Origin: Alphaproteobacteria bacterium
Lineage (GTDB): Bacteria; Myxococcota_A; UBA796; GCA-2862545
NCBI GenBank assembly: GCA_020632885.1
Contig: JACKEQ010000009.1
Location: 124,001-188,000 of the forward strand
Length of the DNA: 64,000 bases
Direction of reading: 5' to 3'
Shown here piece by piece: positions 52,457 through 60,382 of the stretch; position 1 is the first letter of the stretch; every line of letters begins with the position of its first letter. The notes beneath the pieces are model-generated. The model was given only the letters and a program-made list of their open reading frames with translations. It made no database searches and was not told where the DNA came from. A program made the position numbers and the translations under genes.

Positions 52457-53347
52457 TCAACCCGGCCCAGCACCGAACCACTCGGGAAGCGCGTCCGCGA
52501 AGGCGTCCCAGACCACGCGTACCACGGCCGAGCCGAGCAGGTCGGGGTGGGTGACGAGCCACACGGGGTACTCCTGGAACGGCGGCAGCACCTGCACGAG
52601 CCCGGGGTCGCGGTCCGCGATCGACGTGACCAGCGCACCGATGCCGAGCCCTGCGCGCGCGTAGCGGAGGGTCACGCCGAAGCTGTCGGTGCGGTGGCGA
52701 CAGGTGTCGAGATCGAAGCCCATCTCCCGGGCCGCCCGCACGAACAGGGGGTCGCGGTCTGGACCGAGCAGCGGGAAGCGCGGCAGGTCCTCGAAGGACG
52801 CGGGCCGCCCGACGCGCGCCACCAGATCCGGGGATGCGTAGAAGGCCGTGCCCGACGTGCCCACCCGCCGCGCTACGAGCCGCGCTCCGCGGGGCTGGAA
52901 CATCCGGATGGCCACGTCCGCCTCGCGCCGATCGAGGTCGGACGCGTGGGCGTCCACCACGACGTCCACCGCGACCCCGGGATGACGCCCGCCCAGCGCG
53001 AGCAGGATGGGCGGCAGGACCTCCATGGCGACAGGCTCGGTGCAGCTCACGCGCACCCGGCCGACGAGCGCCTCCCGACGTCCGGACAGCGCGCGTCGCA
53101 GGCCGTCCACCTCCGATGCGATGTGCTCGGCGCGGTCGACGACCATCCGGCCCTCCGCCGTGAGCTCGACACCCCGGGCGTGGCGCACCGCGAGCACGGT
53201 GCCCAGAGCGTCCTCCAGCGCCCGGAGCCGGCGGCCCAGCGTGGGCTGCGAGATGCCGAGCCGCGCGGCGGCCCCCCGGAGCGAGCCGACCTCCGCGACC
53301 GCCAGGAGGGCCTGGAGCGCGTCCCAGTCCACGAGTGATTCATCCAT
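52457..53347 (-). CDS. LysR-family transcriptional regulator
   Basis: A 296-residue regulator. The N-terminal helix-turn-helix is LRGAAARLGISQPTLGRRLRALE, followed by the linker helix and a LysR substrate-binding domain (from about 90: GRVRVSCTEP, DVAIRMFQPRG, GLGIGALVTSIADRDPGLVQVLP). It faces the NAD-binding protein gene at 53420 across 72 bases, the classic arrangement for a LysR activator and its target. Start ATG 53347 has no Shine-Dalgarno sequence but lies six bases after a TATGCT element, so the message is probably leaderless. Confidence 0.93.
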   Translation of the reverse strand: MDESLVDWDALQALLAVAEVGSLRGAAARLGISQPTLGRRLRALEDALGTVLAVRHARGVELTAEGRMVVDRAEHIASEVDGLRRALSGRREALVGRVRVSCTEPVAMEVLPPILLALGGRHPGVAVDVVVDAHASDLDRREADVAIRMFQPRGARLVARRVGTSGTAFYASPDLVARVGRPASFEDLPRFPLLGPDRDPLFVRAAREMGFDLDTCRHRTDSFGVTLRYARAGLGIGALVTSIADRDPGLVQVLPPFQEYPVWLVTHPDLLGSAVVRVVWDAFADALPEWFGAGPG

Positions 53348-53419
53348 GAATCGAGCATAGCCGATCTGTTCACTGGTGGTGCGGTCGCGAACCGGTGACC
53401 CTGTCTCCAGGAGGTCGTC

Positions 53420-54328
53420 ATGCAGCTCACCATCCTCGGGATCACCGGAGGCGTCGGGGACGCCGTCGCCACCGCCGCGCTCGCGGCGGGTCACACCGTG
53501 CGGGCCCTGGTCCGCGACACCACCCGGGTCGCGCCGCGGCCCGGGCTCACACTCGTGGAGGGCGACGCGCGCGTGCCCGCGGACCTCCAGGCGGCCATGG
53601 AGGGCAGCGAGGTCGTCCTGCACGCGCTGAACCTCCCCTACCCCGACTGGGACCCCGGCATGATCGAGCTGACGCGGGCCGTGCTCGCCGCCGCCGAGCG
53701 TGCGGGGGCGACGGTGCTCTTCCCGGGCAACGTCTACAACTTCGGGGGCGACTTCAGCCGCCCGCTCACGGAGGACGCCTCGCGCGACTGCCCGAGCCGG
53801 AAGGGTGCGATCCGCAACCGCCTGGAGGCCATGCTGGACGAAGCGCCCGTGCAGACGGTCGTGCTCCGCATGGGCGACTTCTTCGGCGGCATCGGCGAGA
53901 GCACGTGGATGTACCACCTGACGTCGGGCACGCGGACAGGGGGGGCCATCCAGTACCCGGCCGCCCGCGACATCCCGCACGCCTGGACCTTCCTGCCGGA
54001 CGCCGCGAAGACCCTCGTGATCCTGGCCGAGCGCCGCGCCGAGCTGCCGGCCCACGCGAGCTTCAACTTCGCGGGCCACGTGGTGGAAGGAGACCGCTTC
54101 GTGGCGGCGGTCCGCGCGGCCCTCGGCGACCCGGACCGGCGCACGAAGGGCTTCCCGTGGATGTGGATGCACCTCGCCCGCCCGTTCGTGCCGATGGTCC
54201 GCGAGCTGTTCGAGATGCGGTACCTCTGGGAGCAGCCGGTCCGGATGGACGGAGGCCGCCTGGAGGCCTTCCTCGGCGACGTGCCCCACACGCCGTACGA
54301 GCAGGCCGTCGCGGAAGCCCTGGCCTGA
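53420..54328 (+). CDS. NAD(P)-dependent epimerase/dehydratase (atypical SDR) family protein
   Basis: A 302-residue Rossmann-fold protein of the extended/atypical SDR class. The N-terminal nucleotide motif is ILGITGGVGDAVATAAL (G-x-x-G-x-x-G). VLFPGNVYNFG and a later Arg/Lys region match NmrA/epimerase-like proteins. The catalytic Tyr-x3-Lys is not evident, so it may be a redox sensor or a reductase using another mechanism. It is divergent from the LysR gene, which probably controls it. GGAGG lies ten bases before ATG 53420. Confidence 0.88.
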   Translation: MQLTILGITGGVGDAVATAALAAGHTVRALVRDTTRVAPRPGLTLVEGDARVPADLQAAMEGSEVVLHALNLPYPDWDPGMIELTRAVLAAAERAGATVLFPGNVYNFGGDFSRPLTEDASRDCPSRKGAIRNRLEAMLDEAPVQTVVLRMGDFFGGIGESTWMYHLTSGTRTGGAIQYPAARDIPHAWTFLPDAAKTLVILAERRAELPAHASFNFAGHVVEGDRFVAAVRAALGDPDRRTKGFPWMWMHLARPFVPMVRELFEMRYLWEQPVRMDGGRLEAFLGDVPHTPYEQAVAEALA

Positions 54329-54335
54329 CGGGGCT

Positions 54336-54777
54336 TCAGGGGCTCGTGCGGACCCGGAGCGGATCGTCGATGCTGTAGACCGCACCCGCGCGGGTGGGCC
54401 CATCGCTCTCCGCGCCCACCAGGAGCTCGAGGTGGCCGTCGCCATCCACGTCGAAGCTCGCGAGCGCGATCCCGAAGCGGTCTTCGAGGTGCGGGGTGTC
54501 CCAGACCACCGCGTCGTCCAGCGAAGCCCAGATCGGTCACGGGAGACGCGAGCATCCGCGTGGACTCCCCCACGATGCAGAGGTCGTCGTGCCCATCGCC
54601 CGAGACGTCTCCGCAGGGGACGGGAAGGCGCGGGGTGTCGTAGGTGGCGCCCAGGATCGCGACGTCGTCCCCGGGCAGCCCCTGGATCGGGTCACCCACC
54701 ACGCGCTGCCCCTCGGGGAGCGCATCGATGAGGTAGAGTCCGTGGTAGCCGGGGCTCGCGAGCACCCCGCCGCTCAT
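54336..54777 (-). pseudogene. Truncated, frame-shifted FG-GAP (integrin-alpha-like) repeat protein
   Basis: The region keeps two FG-GAP/VCBS-type repeats. One is in the frame that starts at ATG 54777 (DVSGDGHDDLCIVG). The other, in a shifted frame, reads FDVDGDGHLELLVGAES and ends at a stop at 54336-54338. The frame changes near 54525-54540. The usual signal peptide and the rest of the seven-bladed propeller are missing. ATG 54777 overlaps the toxin stop by four bases, perhaps by chance. Confidence 0.7.
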
Positions 54778-55151
54778 CGGGTGGGCGGAATCACTTCGAA
54801 GCGAAGATCGCCTCCGGTTCTGACGACCAGAGCGCGATTGACGAGGTCGACCTCGCCGGCAAGCTCCTCGAGGACCCGTTCCAGCACCTCGAGCTGTGCC
54901 ACCCTTCCCAGCGATCCATCCTCGATGAGGACGAGTCCCACGTGAACCTCCGCGCAGGAGGCGAGCTTTCGGAAGTCTCCGATGTTCGCCGTCACCAGGA
55001 CCCGGTCCTCCAGGAGAGCACGGGCGAACACCTCGGGGTCACTCTGGCCGAGGATGCCCCGATCGCGGATGTGCACCACATCGTGCCCATGCTTGCGAAG
55101 CTGGACCGCCGCCCAGGGTGAGATGTTCTCATCCAGGAGCAGCTTGTGCAC
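54774..55151 (-). CDS. DUF5615 PIN-like toxin of a type II toxin-antitoxin pair
   Basis: A 125-residue protein with the DUF5615/PIN-like pattern: KLLLDENISPWAAVQLRKHGHDV, DPEVFARALLEDRVLVTANIGDF. The leading Asp-Glu and the central Thr-Asn-Gly/Asp-Phe motif are the remains of the PIN active site expected to bind metal and cut RNA. GTG 55151 is taken as start because the family begins with the short strand HKLLLDE. It overlaps the antitoxin gene by 23 bases. It is placed right after DUF433, the normal partner. Confidence 0.88.
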   Translation of the reverse strand: MHKLLLDENISPWAAVQLRKHGHDVVHIRDRGILGQSDPEVFARALLEDRVLVTANIGDFRKLASCAEVHVGLVLIEDGSLGRVAQLEVLERVLEELAGEVDLVNRALVVRTGGDLRFEVIPPTR

Positions 55152-55671
55152 GTGGCCGTCCAACCCTCGGATACGCTGTGGTGTAGAGCGCGGCGAAGTC
55201 GAGATCCGCACCCGTCAGGTAGGGATAGTCCTCGAGGAGCTCGTCCCGCGACACGCCGTTGCGCAAGGCTTCACCGACCCGTCGGACCGCCAGACGAGAA
55301 CCGGGGAATGCCGGCTCGCCCGCGAGGACCGAGTCCGTGATCGTCAGGCCGGCCTTCCAGGCATCGAAAGAACCGATCCGTTCGTCGACCGTCCGTTCGA
55401 TCGTCGCGAGGTCCAGGGTCCACCCCGTCCCCAGCTCGACGGTCTGCCGACGTCCTCGCAGGGCCCCCTCGATCATGCTGTGCAAGCGCCGCCTCTCCCT
55501 CGTGCCCAGCTCGAGGGCGAACAGCGCGCGCGCCATGAAGTAGATGACGTCTTCCTGGCCGAAGCGGGGCGGCGACTCGGCAGTGACCACGCCCTGCTCC
55601 AGGTCCTTTCGGACGAGACGCTCGTCCAGGCCCGTGATGGCGGCGACCTCGTTCGGGGTGAGCGCGTACAA
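55129..55671 (-). CDS. DUF433-type antitoxin
   Basis: A 180-residue protein. The N-terminal part (YALTPNEVAAITGLDERLVRKDLE) is MerR-like helix-turn-helix, and the C-terminal DUF433 domain shows GVSRDELLEDYPYLTGADLDFAALY. DUF433 proteins are known antitoxins paired with DUF5615/PIN toxins. TTG 55671 has GGAGG five bases upstream. The perfect 9-base inverted repeat AGTCCTCCC/GGGAGGACT (55674-55697) overlaps that ribosome site, so the antitoxin may bind it, or a hairpin may control translation. It is followed by the toxin gene with a 23-base overlap. Confidence 0.88.
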   Translation of the reverse strand: MYALTPNEVAAITGLDERLVRKDLEQGVVTAESPPRFGQEDVIYFMARALFALELGTRERRRLHSMIEGALRGRRQTVELGTGWTLDLATIERTVDERIGSFDAWKAGLTITDSVLAGEPAFPGSRLAVRRVGEALRNGVSRDELLEDYPYLTGADLDFAALYTTAYPRVGRPRAQAAPG

Positions 55672-55673
55672 GA

Positions 55674-55697
55674 AGTCCTCCCTGTGGAGGGAGGACT
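55674..55697. promoter_or_regulatory. Perfect 9-base inverted repeat at the TA operon start
   Basis: AGTCCTCCC (55674-55682), six-base loop TGTGGA, GGGAGGACT (55689-55697). It lies in the 27 bases between the UbiA stop (55699) and the antitoxin start (55671) and contains its GGAGG. It could be an autoregulatory operator, an RNA hairpin hiding the ribosome site, or a transcription pause or terminator for the quinone operon. No T tract follows, so a Rho-independent terminator is less likely. Confidence 0.6.
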
Positions 55698-55698
55698 A

Positions 55699-56544
55699 TC
55701 ATGCGAGGAGCACGAACACCAGGAAGGCCAGCGAGACGTACCCGTTGAGGTCGAAGAAGGCCTTGTCGATGCGGGACAGGTCGTCCGGCTTCACGATGGC
55801 GTGCTCGTAGGCCAGCACGGCACCGATCACCACGAAGCCCACCCAGTAGGCCGGACCCAGCGCGATGGCCGCGGGGAGGGCCGCCAGGGCGCCCATGGTG
55901 ACGACGTGCAGCACCGCGGAGACCCCGAGCGCCCCGCGGATGCCGAGGGCCGCCGGGATGCTGTGCAGACCGTTCTCCGCGTCGAAGGCCTGGTCCTGGG
56001 TGGCATAGAGGATGTCGAAGCCGGCCACCCAGGTGGCCACCGCAAGCGAGAGCAGTGCAGGCACCGCCCCGTAGCCGTCGGTCAGCGCGATCCACACCGC
56101 CGTGGGTGCGAGAGCGAGCGACATGCCGAGCCAGAGGTGGCAGAAGGCCGTGAACCGCTTCATGAGCGAGTAGCCCCACACCACCCCGATCGCGACGGGC
56201 GACAGCCAGAGTGTCGTGGTGCCCAGCAACCCGGAGAACAGCACGAACAGGGCCGCGCTGCCGAGCGTGAAGCCCCAGGCCGCCCCGACCGAGATCTGGC
56301 CGCTCGGGATCTCCCGGCTCGCCGTGCGCGGGTTGGCCGCGTCGATGTCGCGGTCGACGATGCGGTTGAACCCCATGGCGCTGCTCCGCGCGGTGATCAT
56401 GCAGAGCACGATCCACACGATCTGGAGCAGGGTGACCTCGACCTGGCGGGAGGCCAGCCACGCGGCCGCCAACGCGAACGGCATCGCGAAGATGCTGTGC
56501 GAGAGCTTGATCATCTTGCTGTAGGTGACCACCGCGCTGCTCAT
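55699..56544 (-). CDS. UbiA-family prenyltransferase of the menaquinone operon
   Basis: A 281-residue inner-membrane protein with about eight or nine transmembrane helices. The Asp-rich prenyl-diphosphate site is NRIVDRDIDAANPRT, matching N-R-x3-D-x2-D of UbiA enzymes. The second site is DILYATQDQAFDAENGLHS. It joins the polyprenyl chain to an aromatic acid. Its place at the end of the futalosine-type operon suggests the substrate is 1,4-dihydroxy-6-naphthoate (an MqnP-like role) rather than 4-hydroxybenzoate. It starts at ATG 56544 in ATGA overlap with the deaminase gene. Confidence 0.9.
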   Translation of the reverse strand: MSSAVVTYSKMIKLSHSIFAMPFALAAAWLASRQVEVTLLQIVWIVLCMITARSSAMGFNRIVDRDIDAANPRTASREIPSGQISVGAAWGFTLGSAALFVLFSGLLGTTTLWLSPVAIGVVWGYSLMKRFTAFCHLWLGMSLALAPTAVWIALTDGYGAVPALLSLAVATWVAGFDILYATQDQAFDAENGLHSIPAALGIRGALGVSAVLHVVTMGALAALPAAIALGPAYWVGFVVIGAVLAYEHAIVKPDDLSRIDKAFFDLNGYVSLAFLVFVLLA

Positions 56545-57665
56545 GCCGTCCCTCCGGGCCTCACGGCCCACTCGCGCGCCTCCCATGGGCGCTCCGGATG
56601 CACGCGCAGCACCCCGGGCTCCCGACCCACCTCCAGACGCCCGGCCCACGGGAGGCGGAAGGCGTCCGCACCCCCTGCGGTGGCCGCGTGCAGCCAGACC
56701 GCGAGCGGCACGTCCGGGGCGAGCCCCACGAGGGCCTGCACCTCGCCGAGCACGTCCGGATCGGGGCTGCTGGCCAGGGAGTCCGTGCCGAGGGCGAGCT
56801 GCACGCCGTCCGCCACGAGACCCGCGAGATCGGGGGTCCGTCCGGAGATGTGCAGGTTGGAGCGCACGCAGAGCACCAGTGGCAGCCCGAGGCGCACGAG
56901 GCTCCGGCGATGCCCGCCGTCGAAGAGCACCCCGTGCACCAGCACCACGTCGTGGGCGAGCCCGAGCCGCTCGAGGTGCGTGAGCTCGTCGGTGCCGGGC
57001 GGCTCCCAGGCGGACAGGTCGACCCCCCGGGCGCGCAGAGCGTCCGCGAGCGGGCCCCCGCCGTCCCGCAGGAAGCGCGCGTGATCCGCGTCCTCCGCGA
57101 TGTGCAGGGAGGCCGGGTGGCCGAGCCCCTCGGCGTGGAGCGCGGCCTCCAGGAGCGCAGGGTGCATCGAGTACACCGCGTGGGGCGTCGTGCGCTCCAC
57201 CACCCGACCCACGCGGCGCGGCGGGGTGCTCGCCCGGGCATGCAGGGCGGGCTGGAGCGTGGGCGTGAGCCCGAGCACCTCGCGCAGCACCAGGCCCCCG
57301 AGGCCCGCGGAGACGAGCGCATCGAGGGTGGACGGACCTCCGCAGACGTCGACGACGGCGGCCGTGCCCGTCTCCAGCAGGGAGCGCGCGACCTGCCCGG
57401 CATGGGCCGGCCCATCGGCGGCCTGCAGCGCGGACAGCGACGCCATCCACGGCCCGAACCCCGCACCCCCGGGCACCCGGCCGTGGGCCCAGGCGAGCTC
57501 GAGGTGGGTGTGGGCGTTCACCAGGCCCGGCAGGAGCAGGCCCTCGGGGGTGGGGTCGGCCGGGGCCCAGGGGCGGACCTCCGCGATCCGCCCGCCCTCG
57601 ACGGTGACCGTGGTGGGACCCGCGATGCGCCCGTCGAGCAGGGCGCCCTCGCCGCTGACGCGCAT
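56541..57665 (-). CDS. Amidohydrolase, probable aminofutalosine deaminase
   Basis: A 374-residue member of the metal-dependent hydrolase family (chlorohydrolase/deaminase branch). LPGLVNAHTHLELAW holds the first metal-binding H-x-H, ASLHIAEDADH a later His-x-x-Glu, VLVHGVLFD the next His, and LALGTDSLASS the final Asp. The active site is intact. Placement between an MqnE-MqnA fusion and UbiA makes 6-amino-6-deoxyfutalosine deaminase (MqnX-like) the natural role, producing futalosine. A simple S-adenosylhomocysteine or guanine deaminase is an alternative. It is coupled by TGATG to the fusion gene and by ATGA to ubiA. Confidence 0.87.
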   Translation of the reverse strand: MRVSGEGALLDGRIAGPTTVTVEGGRIAEVRPWAPADPTPEGLLLPGLVNAHTHLELAWAHGRVPGGAGFGPWMASLSALQAADGPAHAGQVARSLLETGTAAVVDVCGGPSTLDALVSAGLGGLVLREVLGLTPTLQPALHARASTPPRRVGRVVERTTPHAVYSMHPALLEAALHAEGLGHPASLHIAEDADHARFLRDGGGPLADALRARGVDLSAWEPPGTDELTHLERLGLAHDVVLVHGVLFDGGHRRSLVRLGLPLVLCVRSNLHISGRTPDLAGLVADGVQLALGTDSLASSPDPDVLGEVQALVGLAPDVPLAVWLHAATAGGADAFRLPWAGRLEVGREPGVLRVHPERPWEAREWAVRPGGTA

Positions 57666-60382
57666 CAGCCCCGGAGGTCCGCGCGCATCGGCCGGCGATC
57701 GGGGCGCCTGGCGATGCGACGGTCGCGGGCCGGCGGGGTCTCCATGCCGATCCGCATGGGCTCGAAGCCCGCGTCGCGCAGGGCGCGGTCGAGCTTCCAT
57801 GCGCGATCCTCCCAGCCCTCCTCGGCCGGCAGGGCCTCGACGCCGTCCGCCGCGGCCTGGAGCCCCAGGGCGAGCACCCCGAGGCCCTCGGTCCGCCAGG
57901 GCACCACGAGGTCGAGACCGCTCACGAGGCGCACCCAGCACGCCGCGCGCAGCCAGTCTGCCGCGGTGCCCTGCCCTTCGGTGCCAGGACCCCGCCAGGG
58001 CGCGGCCCGCACGACCGTACGCACGGCGCCGAGCTTCTCGAGAGAGCGCACGTGGTCGAGCAGGGCCTCCGGGGTCTCCCCACGGCCGAAGGGCACGGCT
58101 CCCTCCAGCACCAGACCCGCGCGGCGCGCCGCCGTCGCGGCCTCCAGGCGGGCAGCCTCGGTGAGCAGGGGTCCCCCGTCGTCGAGGGTGACGTGGGTGA
58201 GCCCGGCAGCCGCGAGCTCGCCAGGCGTGTGCCCGGACGCCTCGAGGGCCGCGAGGGTCGTCACCCGCTCGTCCGCCGTGGCGGCGCGGATGGGAGCGGG
58301 GTCGGCGGGGACACGCGCCCGGTACGCCGGACCCGTCGCGCCCTCGAGGCCCCACCGCACCGTGGTGGGCGGCCTGTGGGCGGCGGTGGCGCGCGCGAGC
58401 AGCTCGTGCACCGGCAGGGCCAGCAGGGCGAGCTCGGTGGGGAGACGCGAGGTGTCCGGCCGGGTGACGCGGTCGGACTCCGGCCCGAGGAGCTGGACGT
58501 CGCCATGGGCGAAGAACCCCGCCTCCCGACCGAGGGCGGCGAAGCGCCGGAGGCCCATGAGGGCCCGGTCGTCGAGGTCGTAGCGCAGGCGGTCCTGGAG
58601 GTAGGAGCGGTCGGCCCCCGTGAACCGCTCGGCGATGGCGGCCCGGCCGCGGCGGGCGGCCTCGCGGAGGTCGCCCCCGATGCGCGGATCGAGCCCGGGG
58701 CGCCCGGCCCACACGGCGAACACGAAGGGAAGCCCGGTCCAGGCCTTCCAGACCTCGGGCAGGTCGAAGCGCACGCCGAGCCGACCCGGGAGGTCGCGGG
58801 CGCGGTCGCCGATGACCATCGCGGCCACCGTGCCCCCGGCGGCCGGCACGGCCTCCCCGGGACCCACGCGGCGGAAGGTGAGCTCGCCCACCCGGGCGGC
58901 CAGCGGGCCCTTCGTGAGCAGGATCTGGGCGAGCACGGCGGACGTGCGGCTCTCGCCGTCGAGGAGGACCTCCGTCCACTGCTCGGGCTCGGTCTCGGCC
59001 ACGAGCAGCACGCTCTCCACGGGACCGTCGGCACCGATGGCCATGCCGGGCACCACGCGCCAGTCGCCCTCGGTGAGGATGGCGGCGACGGGCACGAGGG
59101 CCACGTCCACCGAGCCCTCCGCCAGCGTCGTGGCGATGGCGGAGGGCACGTCCTCGAGCACCGTGTGCTTCTCGCGGTCGATGAAGGCGGTGAGCGGCCA
59201 GGCGTTGAGGTAGCCGACCCCGGCGATCCGCGTCGGGGCCGCAGGCCCGGAGACCTCGAGCAGGGCGGGCGTCTCGGCGGCGATGCCGTACAGTGTGTCG
59301 CGCTCGAGGGCCTTGCGCCCGGCCCGCTCGATCAGCGCGATGAGCTCCGGCCGCGTGAGGCCCTGCGGGGTCTTCGCGCCGGCCATGTGGTAGATGCGCT
59401 CCTCGCGCACGGTGCCGTCGATGTCGGACACCCCGAGCATCTGGGCCACCTGGGCCACCTGGATCCCCATCATGGGCCAGTACGCCTTGATGTGCGGGAA
59501 GTTGTCCAGGTAGAGCCTCGCGATCGCGAGCGTCTTCCAGCAGTCCGTGTCGGTGGTCTCGGCGACGTTGCGCAGCCGGTTGTTCTCGTTGTGGAACTTC
59601 AGCGGGATGAACGTCTGGAAGCCGCCGGTCTCGTCCTGGAGGTCGCGCAGGCGGCGCATGTGGTCCACGCGCTCCTCGAGGGTCTCGATGGACCCGAAGA
59701 GCATGGTGGCGTTGGTGCGGAAGCCCATCTGGTGGGCCGTGCGGTGGATGTCCAGCCAGCCGTCGCTGTCGACCTTGTCGTGGCAGAGCTTGCGTCGCGC
59801 GCGGTCCGCGAAGATCTCCGCCCCACCGCCGGGGAGGCTGTCGAGCCCGGCCGCGCGGAGGTGCTCCAGCACGTCCGGCACGGTCATGCCGTACTTCTGG
59901 GCGTAGTAGTGGATCTCGACGGCGGTGAAGCCCTTGATGTGCAGGTCTGGGCGCTCGGCCTTCAGGGCCTTCAGCAGGCCCGGGTAGTAGTCGAAGGGCA
60001 GGTCCGGGTTGAGCCCGTTCACGATGTGCACCTCCGACACGAACGTGTCGCGGAGGGCCTTCAGCCGGTCGAGCGCCTGGTCGAAGGTCATCGTGTACGC
60101 CGCGTCGTCCCCCGTCTTCAGCCGGCTGAAGCTGCAGAAGATGCAGCTCGCCTCACAGACGTTCGTGGCGTTGATGTGCTGGTTGCGGTTGAACCAGCTC
60201 ACCTCGCCGTGGAGGTGCTCGCGCACGACGTTGGCGAGGAGCCCGATGGCGACGACGTCCGGGCTCTCGAAGAGGGTGATGGCGTCGGCGTCGTCGAGCC
60301 GCTCGCCAGCGAGGGCCTTCTGCGCGATCGGGCCGAGGCCGGCGGCCTCGACGACGGCGTGGACGGAGGGTGGGAGGTTCAT
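57665..60382 (-). CDS. MqnE-MqnA-degenerate radical-SAM fusion for menaquinone biosynthesis
   Basis: A 905-residue three-part protein. Residues 1-380 are aminofutalosine synthase (MqnE), a radical-SAM enzyme with CEASCIFC (Cys76, Cys80, Cys83), preceded by NRNQHINATN, and the conserved LQDETGGFQTFIPLKFH. Residues 385-640 are chorismate dehydratase (MqnA), starting RIAGVGYLNAWPL. Residues 655-860 resemble the barrel of MqnE/MqnC (FGRGETPEALLDHVRSLEKL) but have no Cys cluster, so this part is probably non-catalytic. MqnA makes 3-enolpyruvyl-benzoate from chorismate, and MqnE joins it to S-adenosylmethionine. Fusing successive steps would channel the intermediate. A MqnC or MqnD gene is not in the window. 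ATG 60382 overlaps the ubiX stop (ATGA). Confidence 0.9.
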   Translation of the reverse strand: MNLPPSVHAVVEAAGLGPIAQKALAGERLDDADAITLFESPDVVAIGLLANVVREHLHGEVSWFNRNQHINATNVCEASCIFCSFSRLKTGDDAAYTMTFDQALDRLKALRDTFVSEVHIVNGLNPDLPFDYYPGLLKALKAERPDLHIKGFTAVEIHYYAQKYGMTVPDVLEHLRAAGLDSLPGGGAEIFADRARRKLCHDKVDSDGWLDIHRTAHQMGFRTNATMLFGSIETLEERVDHMRRLRDLQDETGGFQTFIPLKFHNENNRLRNVAETTDTDCWKTLAIARLYLDNFPHIKAYWPMMGIQVAQVAQMLGVSDIDGTVREERIYHMAGAKTPQGLTRPELIALIERAGRKALERDTLYGIAAETPALLEVSGPAAPTRIAGVGYLNAWPLTAFIDREKHTVLEDVPSAIATTLAEGSVDVALVPVAAILTEGDWRVVPGMAIGADGPVESVLLVAETEPEQWTEVLLDGESRTSAVLAQILLTKGPLAARVGELTFRRVGPGEAVPAAGGTVAAMVIGDRARDLPGRLGVRFDLPEVWKAWTGLPFVFAVWAGRPGLDPRIGGDLREAARRGRAAIAERFTGADRSYLQDRLRYDLDDRALMGLRRFAALGREAGFFAHGDVQLLGPESDRVTRPDTSRLPTELALLALPVHELLARATAAHRPPTTVRWGLEGATGPAYRARVPADPAPIRAATADERVTTLAALEASGHTPGELAAAGLTHVTLDDGGPLLTEAARLEAATAARRAGLVLEGAVPFGRGETPEALLDHVRSLEKLGAVRTVVRAAPWRGPGTEGQGTAADWLRAACWVRLVSGLDLVVPWRTEGLGVLALGLQAAADGVEALPAEEGWEDRAWKLDRALRDAGFEPMRIGMETPPARDRRIARRPDRRPMRADLRG

